A stretch of 64,000 nt of DNA from the NCBI GenBank assembly GCA_000611775.1, contig KK106982.1, forward strand, positions 1,240,001-1,304,000, read 5' to 3'. The notes below the pieces were generated by a model. The model made no database searches, was not told the DNA's origin, and saw only the letters and a program-made list of their open reading frames with translations. Of the stretch, positions 34,812 through 50,314 are shown one piece after another (within the stretch, counting starts at the first letter, position 1; each line of letters starts with the position of its first letter). Source of the DNA: Umbilicaria muhlenbergii. Taxonomy: Eukaryota; Ascomycota; Lecanoromycetes; Umbilicariales; Umbilicariaceae. Made by a program: the position numbers and the translations under genes.

Positions 34812-37582
34812 TCACATCATGCATCCGCCCTTCCAACTCGTCATCAGTTCGCTCGCACCTAACCTAACCCGTCTCTTCTCACCACCAATCATCAGATTCC
34901 ATCCAAAGCTCTCCACCATCCACTCGTACCACACTTTTCGGTCGTCCGTTTGGCGATAGATCGTCACGTCGAGTTCGGAGTGGTCGGGGATGTAGAGCGG
35001 TGTCTGCTTTCCATTAGTATGAAAGTGAATTAACTGGCATGTGGACGGGCAGGTGGCTTACTTTAAGCGGGAAGAATATCGGGAACCAACTAATCATGCC
35101 CGGACTTTTCTGGTCCATAGTAACCGGATTCGTACTCAGCTCCACCCCTGGATACAACACCGTCTCGAAATACCCTGCCAATCCATGGCAGACACCTCTA
35201 TCTCTCGTACGGAAAGTGAGGCGCGCATGCCGTTCATTATGCCTGTTACTTATCGGAAAATCCGGGGGTGACAGACTAGGCGCGTGTGCAAAACCCCAGG
35301 CTTTATGCACGTTAGGCGTGGTTGTTGTAGGTGGAGTTACCGTCGAGGGAGCGTGCGTGTTCAACGGAAAATCCATGGTACTTGCACTATCCCCGGGGTC
35401 TTTGGGAGGAGGTGTAGGTCCCGAGAGATTCGTCGACAGATAGTCGATTGCATGTAACATAACTACATACGGGGTCTCACTCGCGGTCGGATCGCTATGA
35501 CCGCGAGCCGCGATATCTGCGTGCAGTTTTGGTGCCGAGATGGGCGTCAAGTGCGCAGTGTAGGATGCCGGAATCGAGATACCGTGCTCGGGGTTCAGGA
35601 GGTGCGTTATGCCATCCAGACATTCGGGCGAAAGCTCATTATCGGCGAAAGAGCCGAGGAGCTCAGATACTAGCATGTCAATGGGGGTGTGCCCGGGTTG
35701 CGGAACGTAGGGTGAGGGCGCATCTGCAGAGGACGTATAGGAATGGAGAGATGGTGAAGGTCTTACGTCCTGCCGCCATGGACCTTTCCAGGCGCGCATG
35801 TCTGACTTTACGACGGTTACGCGGTTCTGCCAGTCTTCTTCATTGTGCCGTTGCAGCAGGACATAGGCATTGGGGTTCTTCTCAACGGCCCAGAGTTCGA
35901 TTTCAACGCCTACGGCCTCACTGGCTCGTAGTGCGCGCGTGACGAGCGGCCCGCGGCCGGCTCCGACCACAGCGACAACTACACGGCCGTCAGGGCTAGA
36001 TGTTGGTTTTTCTTGCTCGGCCCAGTCGCTGAGCGCTCTGGCTATGGCTCGCTCGTACCAGTCGTATTTGATTGGGTCTTTCTCGAAAACTTCATACGTG
36101 ATGCTTTCTAGATTGTCGGTTAGGGGCTGTAGAGGCGCTTGAAGATAGTCCTGGTAGCCGGCGCCTAGTCGATCGAGGCTTGTCCGTGAAGGCTGCTTTC
36201 GCTGTAGATTTCGAATATAGCTTAGATGAGGTGTAGAATCCTTGATCTTCCTGCTGCCCGATTGCTGCTGCTGATGAGAAGCCTCGGCTGGTGTAGGTGA
36301 TTGAGTAGCGTCAGCTGTCGTACTGGGACTAAGGAAACCATCGGCCATGGGTATTCTATCATCTGAGTTGTCCAGGCCAGGGATCGGTCCAACATCGCAT
36401 AGCAGAATCCACGGCGGATTTCGAATACGCATATACATGCTGATCAATGTCTGGTGAGCCTTGGAGAGTACTGGATAGCCTTTTGGGTTGCGAAGGAAAG
36501 AATGCGCGGTCAGAGAAAGAAGACGTAACGGTTCCGAGTGCCATCGAGACACGATCGGGAATGCTGGAAGATGTCTTGGCAGTGATAACCCTTTTGCGAA
36601 TGAAGTTAGCCATTTACTCGCCTGGCGCTCTGGTGTTCAGGTAGGAAATACGAAAGGATAGAGAGTACCTCAAGATCCTTCCTCGCGAACAACAAAGACG
36701 CCTCTTAGCGGATACGATGCCACACACAGTATGAAATTCGAAAGCAGATTTCACAAAGAGCACGATATACGGAACGAAAACTCTTGTCTGATTTCTTACC
36801 TACGAAAAGCCTAGCATTATATTTACATACAGTCCTGATTAGATTCCACGCATCCCAGGTTCCGAATATATCTGCTTTCCTTGGTCTGTCTTCATATGTC
36901 TCTCCCAAGTATTCCTCTCTCGCAAATGGAACCAGGCTACCCATTTCATCGTCATTGTCTGTATCCGGATGATCTATGATAGGCAGCATGATATGTATCT
37001 GCAGGTAGTTGCCAACTGCTAGAGCCTCCTGGATAGCTCGAGCGTACTGCGTTAGTCCTCCGCCATGTAAACTTTTATGGTGTAGCTTCGGTCCAGGAAC
37101 AATGACATTGCCAATTCCGCAAAAGGCTGCGTATGCTATCTCCAAATCCAAGACCTGACGAGAGATGTTGTAGATGAGAGGATCAGGTGAGCATAGATCG
37201 ATCCATGGACTGGCAACAGCAAGCAACTGTGATATAACATCACCCGGAGTTAAGGGTGTGTCTACTGGGGACAAGGCAGGTATGACAGGGGTTGGAATTT
37301 GTCGCCCAGACCGATTTGCGTCCTCGGAACCCAGCTCAGATAGATGGTTTGACAATAGCGCAAGCACACGTGAATGGAAATGCGGGGTGGTAATTGGAGT
37401 TGTGAGCATATCATACTGGAAATATAGTCAGCATCGGTCTCAAAATGGAGGGGCTCAATACGCACATTGCAATCCTGCGCCTGGCGCAAGACCTGTTCTG
37501 TAACGGGGAGCGGCCGTCTGCTCTCATGCTGACCAACATAGAAAGTGGGGATATAATCATCGACCGATGTCGGGGGCTCCAT
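34812..37582 (-). CDS. prmt5: Protein arginine methyltransferase 5 (PRMT5 / Skb1 / Hsl7)
   Basis: Makes symmetric dimethylarginine on Sm proteins and histones; in fungi also a cell-cycle regulator (family knowledge). Exons 37582-37466, 37415-36800, 36590-35062 and 35003-34812 give 817 residues. Seen: N-terminal TIM-barrel (YDMLTTPITTPHFHSRVL, then HGGGLTQYARAIQEAL, LPAFPIVSRWHSEPLR), AdoMet-binding VVGAGRGPLVTRAL with ELWAVEKNPNAYVLL, the double-E loop SELLGSFADNELSPECLDG, and the C-terminal beta barrel (NPVTMDQKSPGMISWFPIFF). There are Pro/Ser-rich inserts in the middle and in the barrel. The 5' end could extend: a TTTCAG acceptor lies just upstream of the chosen ATG and the frame is open (EEDDLSGALAKLFSVMEPP), so a small upstream exon is possible. 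Divergent from prp43. Confidence 0.93.
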
Positions 37583-38125
37583 AACTGAGAAGAGCTTCGC
37601 GAGGGCTCCAGAGAGGTCGTCTTCTTCCTGAAAGTAAAGGGGTTTACTTCACATCAAGTAATATGTGCAGCTGCTGTCATTATCATGATCAGGCGTCTCT
37701 GTGTACTAGCAGATACATTGAATATGTTAATCAAGATCGGAGCAAACAATCTGCGGTCGGTCAAGATGAAGAGAGAAGAAGGCAAAGAGGAGAGAGTCGA
37801 CCAGGAAGGGGGCAAAGGAGTGACTGTCCTGGCCAGCTGCGCCGCGCGCGGTCCTGCGGTAAAGTGGAGATGTGAGTGGTTGGCACTGGTTGCCCTTGCT
37901 CGCCTTGCCTGCTGGAAGGCATTGAGAGGACCCTTAGACCCCGGCCCTGCATTTTTGATAGTGAGAAGCCTGGATCGGGAATAGCGCGGAACGTTTAAAT
38001 CCTTTCCGTAGCGCAAGCCACCTCGGGCCATTCTTATATCCACATCCCCAGCCCTACAGAAAATATACCCAACAGTGAATATCAGGCGGCGAGACTACTT
38101 CTCGCCACTGGCTTCCTCGCAATCT
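37583..38125. other. Divergent promoter region of prmt5 and prp43
   Basis: About 540 bp. It may include a short first exon of prmt5. No other feature seen. Confidence 0.4.
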
Positions 38126-40599
<2,474 letters not shown>

Positions 40600-40793
40600 T
40601 TCGTGAAGCGATCTCTGGTCAGAATGCTTGAGCTTGAGCACGGCATGTGCCTCTCAGGCCTTGCTACTGTAGAGTAGACACATGAACCAGGAGCAAATGC
40701 AACATTTCGCTACCATCACTGGACTTTTCCATTCCTTTTAATGCCAAAGCTCCACCATCCATGCTCTATTTATCTCTACATACACATCCCAAC

Positions 40794-42479
40794 CTACGTA
40801 CTCCCCGGTCCTCCGAGCAACGCGAAGCGCCTGACTATGCTGGGTCCTATCTCATCATACTAATTTCGGCAGTCAGACGAATTTGGTCCCAGGACTGTGA
40901 ATTGGTTGACTTACCTCCTGCTTCGTATGGCAATAACTCCTAAACTCCGGCGTCTGCCCCAACAAGCTCCCGCCAAACCAAGGCCCGTGTCTCTGCCTCT
41001 TGTGCGTAATAACCTGCACCTCCAACCCTCCGCTCTTCGCTCCTGTACCGCTCCTGGCCTCAGAAGCCTTGATCCTAGCGTCGACAAGATGCCTAATATC
41101 TCGTTGCAGGCGCCGTCCGAAGTCTTTGTAAAGCGTCGAGCCGCCTGAAAGGACGATATTCTTGTAGAGCCCTCGTCGTACGTCAATGGGCGAGGATTGG
41201 ATGACGCCGTCGACGACGGTAGGCAGGGGAGTCAGGAAGTCGGAGGAATAGATTTCGGGATTGAAGAAGATTTCCGGGGCAAGGAAACGCTCGTAGCCGA
41301 CGTCGACGGTGACAGAGCGGCCGTTGGGGGAGGTGACGGTGTGTTTCAAGAACTTGTCGGGTTCGCGGTCATATCTGCTAAATTCCTTGACGATATCCGG
41401 GCAGACGTAACAGTATTCCTCCTTGACCCTTTCCGCCGTCTTCAGACTGCTGTCGGATTCCCCTCGGTCCCGCAGTAGCGATTGGACGAAGTAGGTTATG
41501 TCTCGCCCTGCGATCGGGATGCTTTTGATTGAGCTTCCGATCACGTAGCCTTCTGCCACGGGGATTACGTGCGTTACGCCGTCGCCGGAGTCGATGACGG
41601 TGCCGGTTAGAGAGCGGTCGGAGACTTTGGAGGAGGTCCAGGAGGCGGCGAGGGCGAGGACGGCTTGGACGGCGATGTAGAGGCCAGCGCAGTTGAAGGA
41701 CTCGAACATTATTTCGGCAGTGTTTTCACGGTTTTCGGGAGGATTGAGGGGCTGGCTGGGGGTTAGTGGGGTTGAAGGGGGGGTAGAGGGGTACGTACGG
41801 GTTCTGTGAGGAGGAAGTAGTGGTCTTCGGGCTCGACGCGGAGGTATTTGAAGATGGAGTTCGACCAGAAGCGCTCCATGTGGTCCTATACGGAGTTAGC
41901 TAGTTGAAATGCGCCTCGAGATTAAGACAAAAGAACTTACCCAGTTCTCAACCTGCCCATGCCGCACTGGGTAATGTATTCCATAGCCTATGCGCCATCA
42001 TCAGTACTTCGTCCCAGAACATGTTCCGCATCCAAGCTGCACAGCGTACCAGGTCCAGCTGCTGCGGCCAATGCCTCATCTCCAATAAAGAAATCCAAAT
42101 CTTCTGTCCCTCTCTTCGCTGACAGAGCCCCACCAGATCCCGTCCCACCCGTAAGAAAGGAGGGCTTGCTTGCTACTGCTGGTCTCCCTGATCCTGACGC
42201 GCCAGTACTTCCAACTCCTCCCTTTGTTGCGATGGCTGTAGGGAATACGAAGGAAGGAGAATCATTGCCCGCGAAACCTGCGTGCCCACTATATCAGTTG
42301 GTTCTTGTGCAATGAGGTTCGAATTGGTACGCACCAAGCTTCGAAAAGCCCGTACCGCTGTCTCGGTGTCAGCTGCTGTTCCATCGATTCACTTTCAATA
42401 GCTAGGCAGATGCAGTCTCCACAGACCCGGGTTATGCCACTTACTTGTCCATGACAACGGCAGGGGTTTGGGAAGCCAT
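40794..42479 (-). CDS. arp3: Actin-related protein 3 (Arp2/3 complex)
   Basis: Core subunit of the actin-branching Arp2/3 complex, needed for endocytic actin patches (family knowledge). Seven exons: 42479-42445, 42357-42335 (23-bp microexon), 42277-42050, 41987-41941, 41885-41799, 41751-40915 and 40859-40794, giving 440 residues. Spliced start: [20 protein letters not shown], then [17 protein letters not shown]; next [20 protein letters not shown]-like and [13 protein letters not shown]; then [38 protein letters not shown] and [20 protein letters not shown]; end [18 protein letters not shown]. The last exon is found only by splicing at GTAAGT (40914) to AATTAG. The 3' end is convergent with prp43 at 195 bp. 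Confidence 0.95.
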
Positions 42480-43333
42480 GATCGCGGTGACGCAGTCGAG
42501 TGCTGCCGAGTGGTCTAATGAAACTGCCGCTTATACGAAGAAGAGTTCTAGTTCACTGGAACAATGATCATCGGCTCATGACGAAGGTCATCTCCTTCAG
42601 GTGGGTTCCTGGCCGGGCTGGCGTCTACGTTCATGAGCGCTTCGGCTAATCATCCGCGCGTCAGCCCTATTTCGATGATGTTCAGAAGCGGAAGTGGTGA
42701 TCTGATCGGACGCAACTCACCACCCAAAACATGGTATTGCACAATATGATCAGCGACTTCCTTTCGGTGCGGGATGACGTGGCAATGGCATACTTCCAAA
42801 GCTAGTCTAGACAAATTCTCACTAACTTCACTGAAGCTGGTAAAGACGCTTCCTACTTTTTCACTTTTAAGAGTCTTCTTGAAGTCTCCCTCACCTCATC
42901 CTCTGTTTACCCCTTGCAACATCTGAACCACCGGCACAACACTCATTTGTACTTGACGAGTTGACGACCCCCATCCTTACATAACTTTCCCTAAGTCAGA
43001 GCCACGCGGATGCAGGTCATTCGTTTACGCTTATCGTCTCTTTTATGGTTCGTTGTTCCACTCTTTCTGTCTGCTTGTCAGAATACTCTTAGGTATTCAT
43101 GCCAATCCAAAGGCATTGACTTGGACACTTCTACACTGTGAGCCCAAGGACCTTTTCATCAATTCAGTCTCAGCCACACGTCATTTTCTAAAGTCCCTCT
43201 ATCCTTGGCCAGCGTGGAGCCCAGCCTATCGCAGGTAAAATAGCGTACCTAAGGAGGCATTGTGTATACAATAACGGCCAAAATATACGCTACCTGAATC
43301 TCACGACAATACTAGCTTCTCGGTTGTGCTTTC
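42480..43333. other. Divergent promoter region of arp3 and the threonine aspartase
   Basis: About 850 bp. No gene or repeat recognised. Confidence 0.4.
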
Positions 43334-45678
43334 ATGACCGCGGCGTTGGACGACCGGCAGGCACCTACAGAACCTCGAGAAAGCGATCTTCGGGTCATCG
43401 GCAAGCTGCATTTCCTTCAATCAAACGTGGACCGCCTTCGGCGTCACCTTCAGAAGCTTCGGCTAAAGATTACGACCAAGTCTTCCGAGAACGCGGTGTC
43501 TGCGATTTACCAAGTGGATCAAGCGCGGCTTGCCCTCGACGGGTCTATAGACCTTCCCACCACAACCATGCCGTTCCAGCGCCGCAGGCTGGGTGGAGAC
43601 ATCTGTGCAATATTTGTACATGCCGGTGCAGGATATCACAGCGTTCAGAATGAAGAGGTCCACCTACGGGCATGCGCTGAGTAAGTGACTGCCGTCCCTT
43701 GTTCGTAACGAGCTCTTCGCCTTACAGTTATCGAAAGATGGGATCAGAATACTAGGAGGGACAGCTGACATTCTTCAGTGCCGCAAAATCCGCGATGACG
43801 TTCTTGAACAACGGTGGGGACGCCGTGGACGCTGTTGAGATTGCTATCAAGGTACTCGAAGATCGGGAAATTACAAACGCAGGTTATGGAAGTAATCTGG
43901 CCATGGATGGTACAGTCGAATGCGATGCTACAATCGTTGATCACTACGGACGGAGTGGCGCTGTTGGCGCGATAGCACGTGAGGCTTCGTACATTCCAAG
44001 CCACAACTGTATTTCGAAGCTGTATTACTAATTGTGACAGAGGTTCGCAATCCTATCCACGTTGCGCGGCTGGTTCTGGAACAAAGTACGAAACCTATGT
44101 CTCTACGTCGGGTCCCTCCGAACTTGCTAGTCGGCCAGGGAGCAACAGACTTTGCCTTTGAGCAGGGGGTGCCGGTTCTTCCCCACGATGCTTTAATATC
44201 TGCTGCAGCTAAAGAGCGTTGGCTCAAGTGGAGGGTTGACCTCACAAAGGCCGAGAGCGAAGAAGCGAGCGAATCTAGCCCGGAGCCTAGCAGTAAGAAG
44301 TATGATGAGAGGAAGAATGAACGGGACCCAAAATCATCAACCTTACAGAGTATTTGGAACGAGGGCCAGCCTATTTCTCCTTTACCAACCCCGAAGACCA
44401 CTTCGATGGATCTCTCAATTGACGGAGAGAAGACCGACTCATCACGCCTTCCTGGGTCCTTTTACGAGTCTACTGCAGATACCTCAATAGATACTCCACA
44501 GGCTAGTGCTGGCGAAGCAAAGAGCCTTAGATCATGCAGAGACCGCCGGGCGATAACTCCAACGCAATTCGCATCTCCATCTCTGCTCGTACCGCCTTAC
44601 AAGCCACGACATGGGAGCGATGGTCATGAAATCAGTTACGAAGAGAGCACTGATGACGATAGTAGCTTCATTGACACGGATCCTCGGTGGACAGGAACAA
44701 TGCAAACTCCTTCTGGTCTATTCGATGGCTCATCTACTTCGGTGGGCGACACACCTATGCGGTATTCTTCGATCGCCCCGCCGCACGATCCACAAGTTTC
44801 AGGCAGAGCAGACTATATCACTGACACAGTAGGCGCTATCGCCGTAGATTGCTTTGGAAACATTGCCGCTGGTTCATCGTCCGGTGGGATTGGTATGAAA
44901 CATCGTGGACGAACGGGGCCGGCAGCTTTGGTAGGTATCGGTTCTGCTGTCATACCCATTGAGCCAGAGGACAGCGACAAGGCTTCTGTGGCAACTGTAA
45001 CCAGTGGTACAGGAGAGCACATGGCTACGACAATGGCCGCGGCGACATGTGCGAGTCGCCTCTATCATAGCACCCGAAGGACTAAGCATGGCGGCTCAGA
45101 ACAAACGAGCGAAGAGCATGCGATCAAGGCTTTTGTGGAACGTGACTTCATGCGTGAGTTGAAACTACTCGGCTATTGCTCACGGTAAAACTCTTCGCTG
45201 AATAGTGCATTTTAGATCATCCCAGTGTCAAGAACAGCCATTCAGCGGGTGCCATTGGCGTCATGGGCGTCAAGAAGACTGTGGATGGTGTGTGGCTTCA
45301 CTTCGCTCACAACACCGATTCTTTTGTAAGTCGTCTGGAAAGCCATGTGTTGGAACCGAGTGCTAAATGAATAACTGTACAGGCTGTTGCGTCGATGCAC
45401 TCCGACGAGAAAGTCCCTGTGCTGGTAATGTCTCGCAGTAAAGGTATTGCCTAGTCCATCAATAGCATTGAGAGGATGCTTACAGGAAGCCAGGAAACAA
45501 CAGCATCGCTACTGGAGGGCGAGCAATGAAATATCGTCGGCCTGGCTGGGGTCGGCCGAACACAGACACCTGGCCTGCAAACCCTGATGATACGATCGAC
45601 CCAGGTTCCAGCGAACAATCTGCCAAGCGGCAGAAGACCAAAGCTGAGAAGCCGCCACGGCGCCCATCCATAGGGTAA
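43334..45678 (+). CDS. Threonine aspartase / asparaginase-2 family (taspase-like), 3' end uncertain
   Basis: N-terminal-nucleophile hydrolase made as a precursor that cuts itself before a threonine (family knowledge). Exons 43334-43680, 43779-43978, 44041-45153, 45216-45325 and 45383-45443, then a last exon from 45486. Seen: AIFVHAGAGYHSVQNE, AVEIAIKVLEDREITNAGYG, SNLAMDGTVECDA, NPIHVARLVLEQS, a long Ser/Pro-rich insert, the cleavage site YITDTVGAIAVDCFGNIAAG with the catalytic Thr after Asp, SSSGGIGMKHRGRTGPAALV, TSGTGEHMATTM and HNTDSFAVASMHSDE. With the visible splice signals the last exon stops early at 45529 (624 residues), yet another frame reads NSIATGGRAMKYRRPGWGRP to a TAA at 45678, which looks more like family sequence. 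A GTAAGC at that end even allows a further exon near 45850-45889. Confidence 0.82.
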
Positions 45679-46197
45679 GCTCGAACCCCTCTTAATTATC
45701 ATCAATCACGATCTGGGGAGACCACCGAGTGCTCCTATATTCATCGATCTTCCCTGGTGTTCGCATGAGATTTTGTTGCTGTAGGGTTGCTATCAACCTC
45801 ATTTCCACAAGGATTGCAGCGTTTGAACGAGTTGGCTGACGTATAACAGTACACAGTACGCGGGTCTGGGAACGGTTTCGAGGTTCTAGCGATGCCAAAA
45901 CGATGAAACCCCTTCGTGCACGGTCAAGGTCAATCCTTGGCTTGGCGCTTAAGGAATGGCACATCAAGTCCCACAATAGCATAGCGTTGGCGTTCATACA
46001 TACGAGCTTTATACTCCTTTCGGTGCTCGATGTACTCTCTCCTAGCTCACATATCATGGAATCGAGCAACTTCGCTCTTCCACCATTGAGACTCATCCAT
46101 GTCCATGGTCCGACAAGCCGTCAAGCCATCCCACCAGGACTGATCTCATCAACACATGAAACACCCACAGGATGCATGTTTACACAGAGACCCATGT
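45679..46197. other. Intergenic region between convergent genes
   Basis: It may contain a final small exon of the threonine aspartase (45850-45889, preceded by branch GGCTGAC and acceptor AACAG). Otherwise nothing is recognised. Confidence 0.35.
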
Positions 46198-47575
46198 CTA
46201 TGCAGGCCCCGGCGTCCCACCAGGCACCGGTGTCCTGCCCTCCCCATTGACTCTATCCTTCCGCTTCTTCTTCCGCTTCTGCACAACAGCCGGCTTACCT
46301 CCATAATCCCCAAGCCGTAAATGCGTGCCGCAAGTGAGACATATCGCACCCTCCGGCGGCGAACAGAATACTACAACTCCCGTCAGCACAACCTTCCCAA
46401 CCTCAAACCATTGCCATTGCCATCTCTGACAGAAGAAAGACCACTTACTACTCAAACAAACACTACAAACAAACCCCGTACTCACCACCCTCCTGTGGCA
46501 GAAACACGCCGCCCGAAAATCCACCCCCACCTGCGTCGGCGCCACCAGACTCCTCCGACTATACTGATCCGGCAGAAACCCCATCATCAGATACTGCAGC
46601 AGTCCCCGCGGATGCTCGAGCTTTATATAAGTGCCCCGCGTGGCGTCGGAGGCTTGTTGGAGAAACACAGTGTCCCCTGCTATCTTGCAGATGTCGATCG
46701 GGATCTGTAAGCGCTGACAGGCGAAGATGCAGTTCATCAGCGGGATGTACTGGTGTGCGAGATCACCGGAGACGGAGAGGATCAGGATGCGCGATTGGAG
46801 TGCGGGAGGGTGGGTGGAGTCGAGGCCGCCGTTGGGGTTGATGGGGTGGACGGAGGCGGGGCCGCTGGATGTCAGGGTGGAGGCGAGGAGGGTTTGTTTG
46901 TGTGTGTAGGTTAGGGCGAGGGTGAGGGCGCCGGCGATGGAGGTTGTGGGGGTTGTGGAGAGGGTCGTCGGGGCAGTGGTGGCGAGAAGGTGGGTGAGGG
47001 AGGTGTGGAGGGTTTCTTCGACGAGGCGGAAGGGGCGGTATTTGTTGGCGTCGGAGATGTGGGTTGGGGCGGTGGAGCGGCGGGTTAGAGAGGGTGTGCC
47101 GTTGGAGCTGGGTCTGGGGCCGTTGAGGGCGAGTTTGGGCTTTGTGGTTGCAGGGGTTATGGTGGAGGAGGAGGTGGGGTCGGCGTCAGCCATTTCGATG
47201 TCGTCGGAGGGGTTGGCGGCATCTTGTTGCGGGGCTGTGCTGTCGTCGGTGGTGGAGGAGGGGTAGAGAAACTCGGCGCGCTGGGTGTGGCTGGCTATGA
47301 CGGCGACTCGATTTGCGTAGTTGAAGGCGAGGTGGGCGTTGATGAAGACGAGAAGGTTTGCGACCGCTTTGGAAAGGGGGAGGGTTTCGGAGAGGAGAGC
47401 CCAGGCGTGGGGGTTCGTGTCGAGGATTATGGTTAACAGCGACGGCGGAGGTTCTGCTTACGGATCACGTCAGCGCCACTTCTGAGGGAGCTGCCGTCAT
47501 GGACGTTCGTTTGCTGTGGAGGGGCGTACCGTCGGAAGTTCTCTCATAGTGCTCGGAGCCATCCACGGCATTCAT
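46198..47575 (-). CDS. tfb4: TFIIH subunit Tfb4 (p34)
   Basis: Core TFIIH subunit in transcription initiation and nucleotide excision repair, paired with p44/Ssl1 (family knowledge). Exons 47575-47530, 47453-46449 and 46370-46198 give 407 residues. The von Willebrand A-like fold is seen in PPPSLLTIILDTNPHAWALL, LLVFINAHLAFNYANRVAVI, RILILSVSGDLAHQYIPLMN, FACQRLQIPIDICK, and LEHPRGLLQYLMMGFLPDQ. The C-terminal zinc finger is CFCHRR, then GFVCSVCLSIFC, then GAICLTCGTH, followed by a Lys/Arg-rich tail. The spliced join LSIFC confirms the 78-bp intron. The start is an ATG (MNAVDGSEHYERTSD). Divergent from the She4 gene with 300 bp between starts. It shows the C-then-G third-position switch along the coding strand. 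Confidence 0.93.
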
Positions 47576-47876
47576 CTTTCCGAAGTTGCGCCGGCGGACA
47601 TATCGCCTTGAGCCGTGAGCTTAGACTGTTCGGCGCATTGTCTGTATGACGCGGAAAAGAATGTGCACCAGTTGCGCGAATACTTAACGCGCTGGCTCCC
47701 CTGTTCAGTTGCTGATTCCTCTCGTACTCGGAGTCGTTGGTGCTCGCATCGGATCGCCATAAAAGATGTGACTTGCATAAAAGTATAATATTTGCCCTGC
47801 ATAAGCTAAGCGCGCAACGCGCCTAAACTTCGTTATGAGGGTCCGGACATCAGCATCCAGATATGCTGCGCTAGCA

Positions 47877-50314
47877 ATGACCAGCGTAAAGGACGAAGAG
47901 AAAGCCGTTGAGCTGGCCCAGCAAGCTCTAGAACTGGTTGCATCCGGTCAAGCTGAGGTCAATTGCCTCCCGTTTCGGGTGTTTGTCAGTCACTGATTCG
48001 GCGGCGGTAGGCAGCTTCTCGAGCCCTTCGACAGGCGGTATCACTAGCACCGGAACACCCCCAGGTCGAGGCTGCGTTCCACCAAATCCAGTCGGACGAT
48101 GCGATTCATCCGTTGTTGAAGTACTGCGAGAAGTACAATCAAGATGGGGACGAAAAGGCCGGCAAAGAGATTCTCCAATTCGTGGAGAGATCCAACGCGC
48201 AGCTGCCCATGGACGTGATGGAGCGGTGCATGGAACTCGTGATGGGAAAACACAACATTCATGGAGACGAGTTACAGGATCTTATCTTGGCGAGTCTGCT
48301 ACAGCAGAATCCGGCTGCGAAGAGATTCATTGCGAGGCGGCTACAGGAGAGCGTTACTGTGATCTTCGATGCAATCTATGCGATTGGAGACCGCTCCGCG
48401 AGCTGCCTTGCCGCGGTTGCTTTGGATCCAGCGGCCTGGTCGACAGAGATTTCTCGAGAAGTTTGCGAACGGGATGTCTTCCAATTGTTCATTGCCAAAT
48501 TGATGGAGTCCGGACATGATCATGATGGTAGGGCACTGAAGGGCATATCTCGACTGTTGGCGGCGAACGCCGAAAAGCTACAACAATTCGTCGATCAAGA
48601 AGGGCTCGAAGCTCTTCTTGTTTCATTGGATGACCGGTTACCCATAGAAGTACAGGGTCAAGCTATCCTTGCAACGGCGAAGTACTTGGAGGTTTCGGGA
48701 GAAAAGGGACAGAAGAGCCTTTCAACTTTCATCACTACTCGGTTGCAAAGACACACCAACGAAGATCTGATACTTGCTTTCTCGGCTGCCGCTGCTGTCT
48801 TTCCTATTGTACCCTCCGTTGCCTCAACCTTGTTCCTTACTGAAGGATTCCTGCAAACACTGGTTCCTATGCTAGAGAAAAAAGCCAAACACACCAAGAT
48901 CGAGCAGGCAGCATTGGACATGCTAAGTGCAGCATGTATAGATAGTGCGTGTCGTGACGCCGTTGGCAAATACTGCTCCGATTGGCTCGAGCATGTCATC
49001 AATAATGGGAAAGACCAAAGACCTGCAATGGCCGCCGTCATTTTGGCTAAAGTTCGAGGAGCCAGTGGCAACAAGGACCAAAAGGTGCAGGACGGTGAGA
49101 CTGGGGTCGAAGATCTAGTTCCAAAATTCAAAGACTTGATGGCTGGAACTGAAGAGAAGAGCAAGCAGAGCTCCATTGAAGGTCTCGCGTACGCGTCTAT
49201 GCAACCAAAGGTCAAAGAACAGCTCGCAAAAGATAAACCATTCGTCAAAGGACTGATCCAAACCCTTGAAGAAAGCACGGCCAGCTCGATGACGACGTTC
49301 GGGGGCCTAACGCTGATCAACAATCTGACTCGCTATCAACCTACGCTCTCCGAAGAGCAAAAGCGAATGTCTCAATTAAAAGCTTACGCGAACGCGTCGA
49401 AAGAGACCCAGCAGGCCGACCCGCTTGACGACGACAATCACGTTACCAGCCGTTGCAAAACGCTCATCGACGCAGGCATCGTCCCCCTTCTCGTCAACCT
49501 CAGCAAGAAACTATCCCCCACCTCCCTCTCCCTCCTCACCAAAATCTTCCTCTCCCTTTCCAAAACCCCATCCCACCGCGGCACCATGGCCCAACAAGGC
49601 AGCATCCGCACCCTCATCCTGACCTACAACTCCATAACCGGCGCCACCCCCACCGACATCGAAACCCAAAACACCGCCGCCCACGCCCTCGCCCGCATCC
49701 TCATCTCCGTCGACCCCAACCTCATCTTCTCCACCTCCGTCTCCGCACCCCTCACCTCCGCCATCCGCTCCTTAGTCTCCCTCCTCATCCCCACCGCCTC
49801 CCACCTCCCAGACGGACCCCACGACCTCCTCCCCACCTTCGAAGCCCTCCTCGCGCTTACGAACCTCGCTTCTCTCTCCTCTCATTTCACCTCCGACATC
49901 ATCACCCGCACCGCCTTCCCCGTCATCGAGAACCTTCTGCTCAGTAACAACAGCCTCCTCCAACGCGCCGCCTGCGAACTCGTCTGCAACCTCGTCGCCT
50001 GGCCGTCGGGCGTCCAGAGATTCGCCGACGGCTCCCCGGCCGCGGGGCGGAGATTGCATATCCTGCTGGCGCTGGCGGATGTGGAGGATGTGGCGACGAG
50101 GAGGGCGGCGGGGGGCGCGTTGGCGATGGTTACGGAGGTGGAGGGGGCGGTCAAGGGGGTGGTGGGGAGGGAGAGGGGGGTCGAGATTTTGTTGGCGTTG
50201 TGTCGGGATGAGGATCTGGGGTGTGTGCATCGCGGGGTTGTTTGTGTGAGGAATGTGGTGGATGCGGGGGTGGTGGAGGTGGGGGGGGAGGCGCTGAAGG
50301 TTTTGGGGGGATAG
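47877..50314 (+). CDS. she4: UNC-45/CRO1/She4-family myosin chaperone
   Basis: Folds or stabilises myosin motor domains in the cytoplasm (family knowledge). Two exons, 47877-47957 and 48011-50314, in phase 0 give 794 residues. The short N-terminal part (VKDEEKAVELAQQALELV, then AASRALRQAVSLAPEHPQV) resembles a reduced TPR region, as in fungal rather than animal members. The rest is armadillo/HEAT-like helix pairs (KGISRLLAANAEKLQQFVDQ, ALEALLVSLDDRLPIEVQGQ-like, RPAMAAVILAKVRG, GLTLINNLTRYQPTLSEEQK, LTNLASLSSHF, RAACELVCNLVAWPSGVQRF). The donor GTCAAT is weak, but the 53-bp intron and the acceptor GGTAG give a clean frame. Third positions change from C to G near 50030. Confidence 0.9.

Noticed and set aside
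34857-34871. Telomere-like acctaacctaaccc
   Set aside because: It is inside the coding last exon of prmt5 (RRVRLGA), so codon use explains it.
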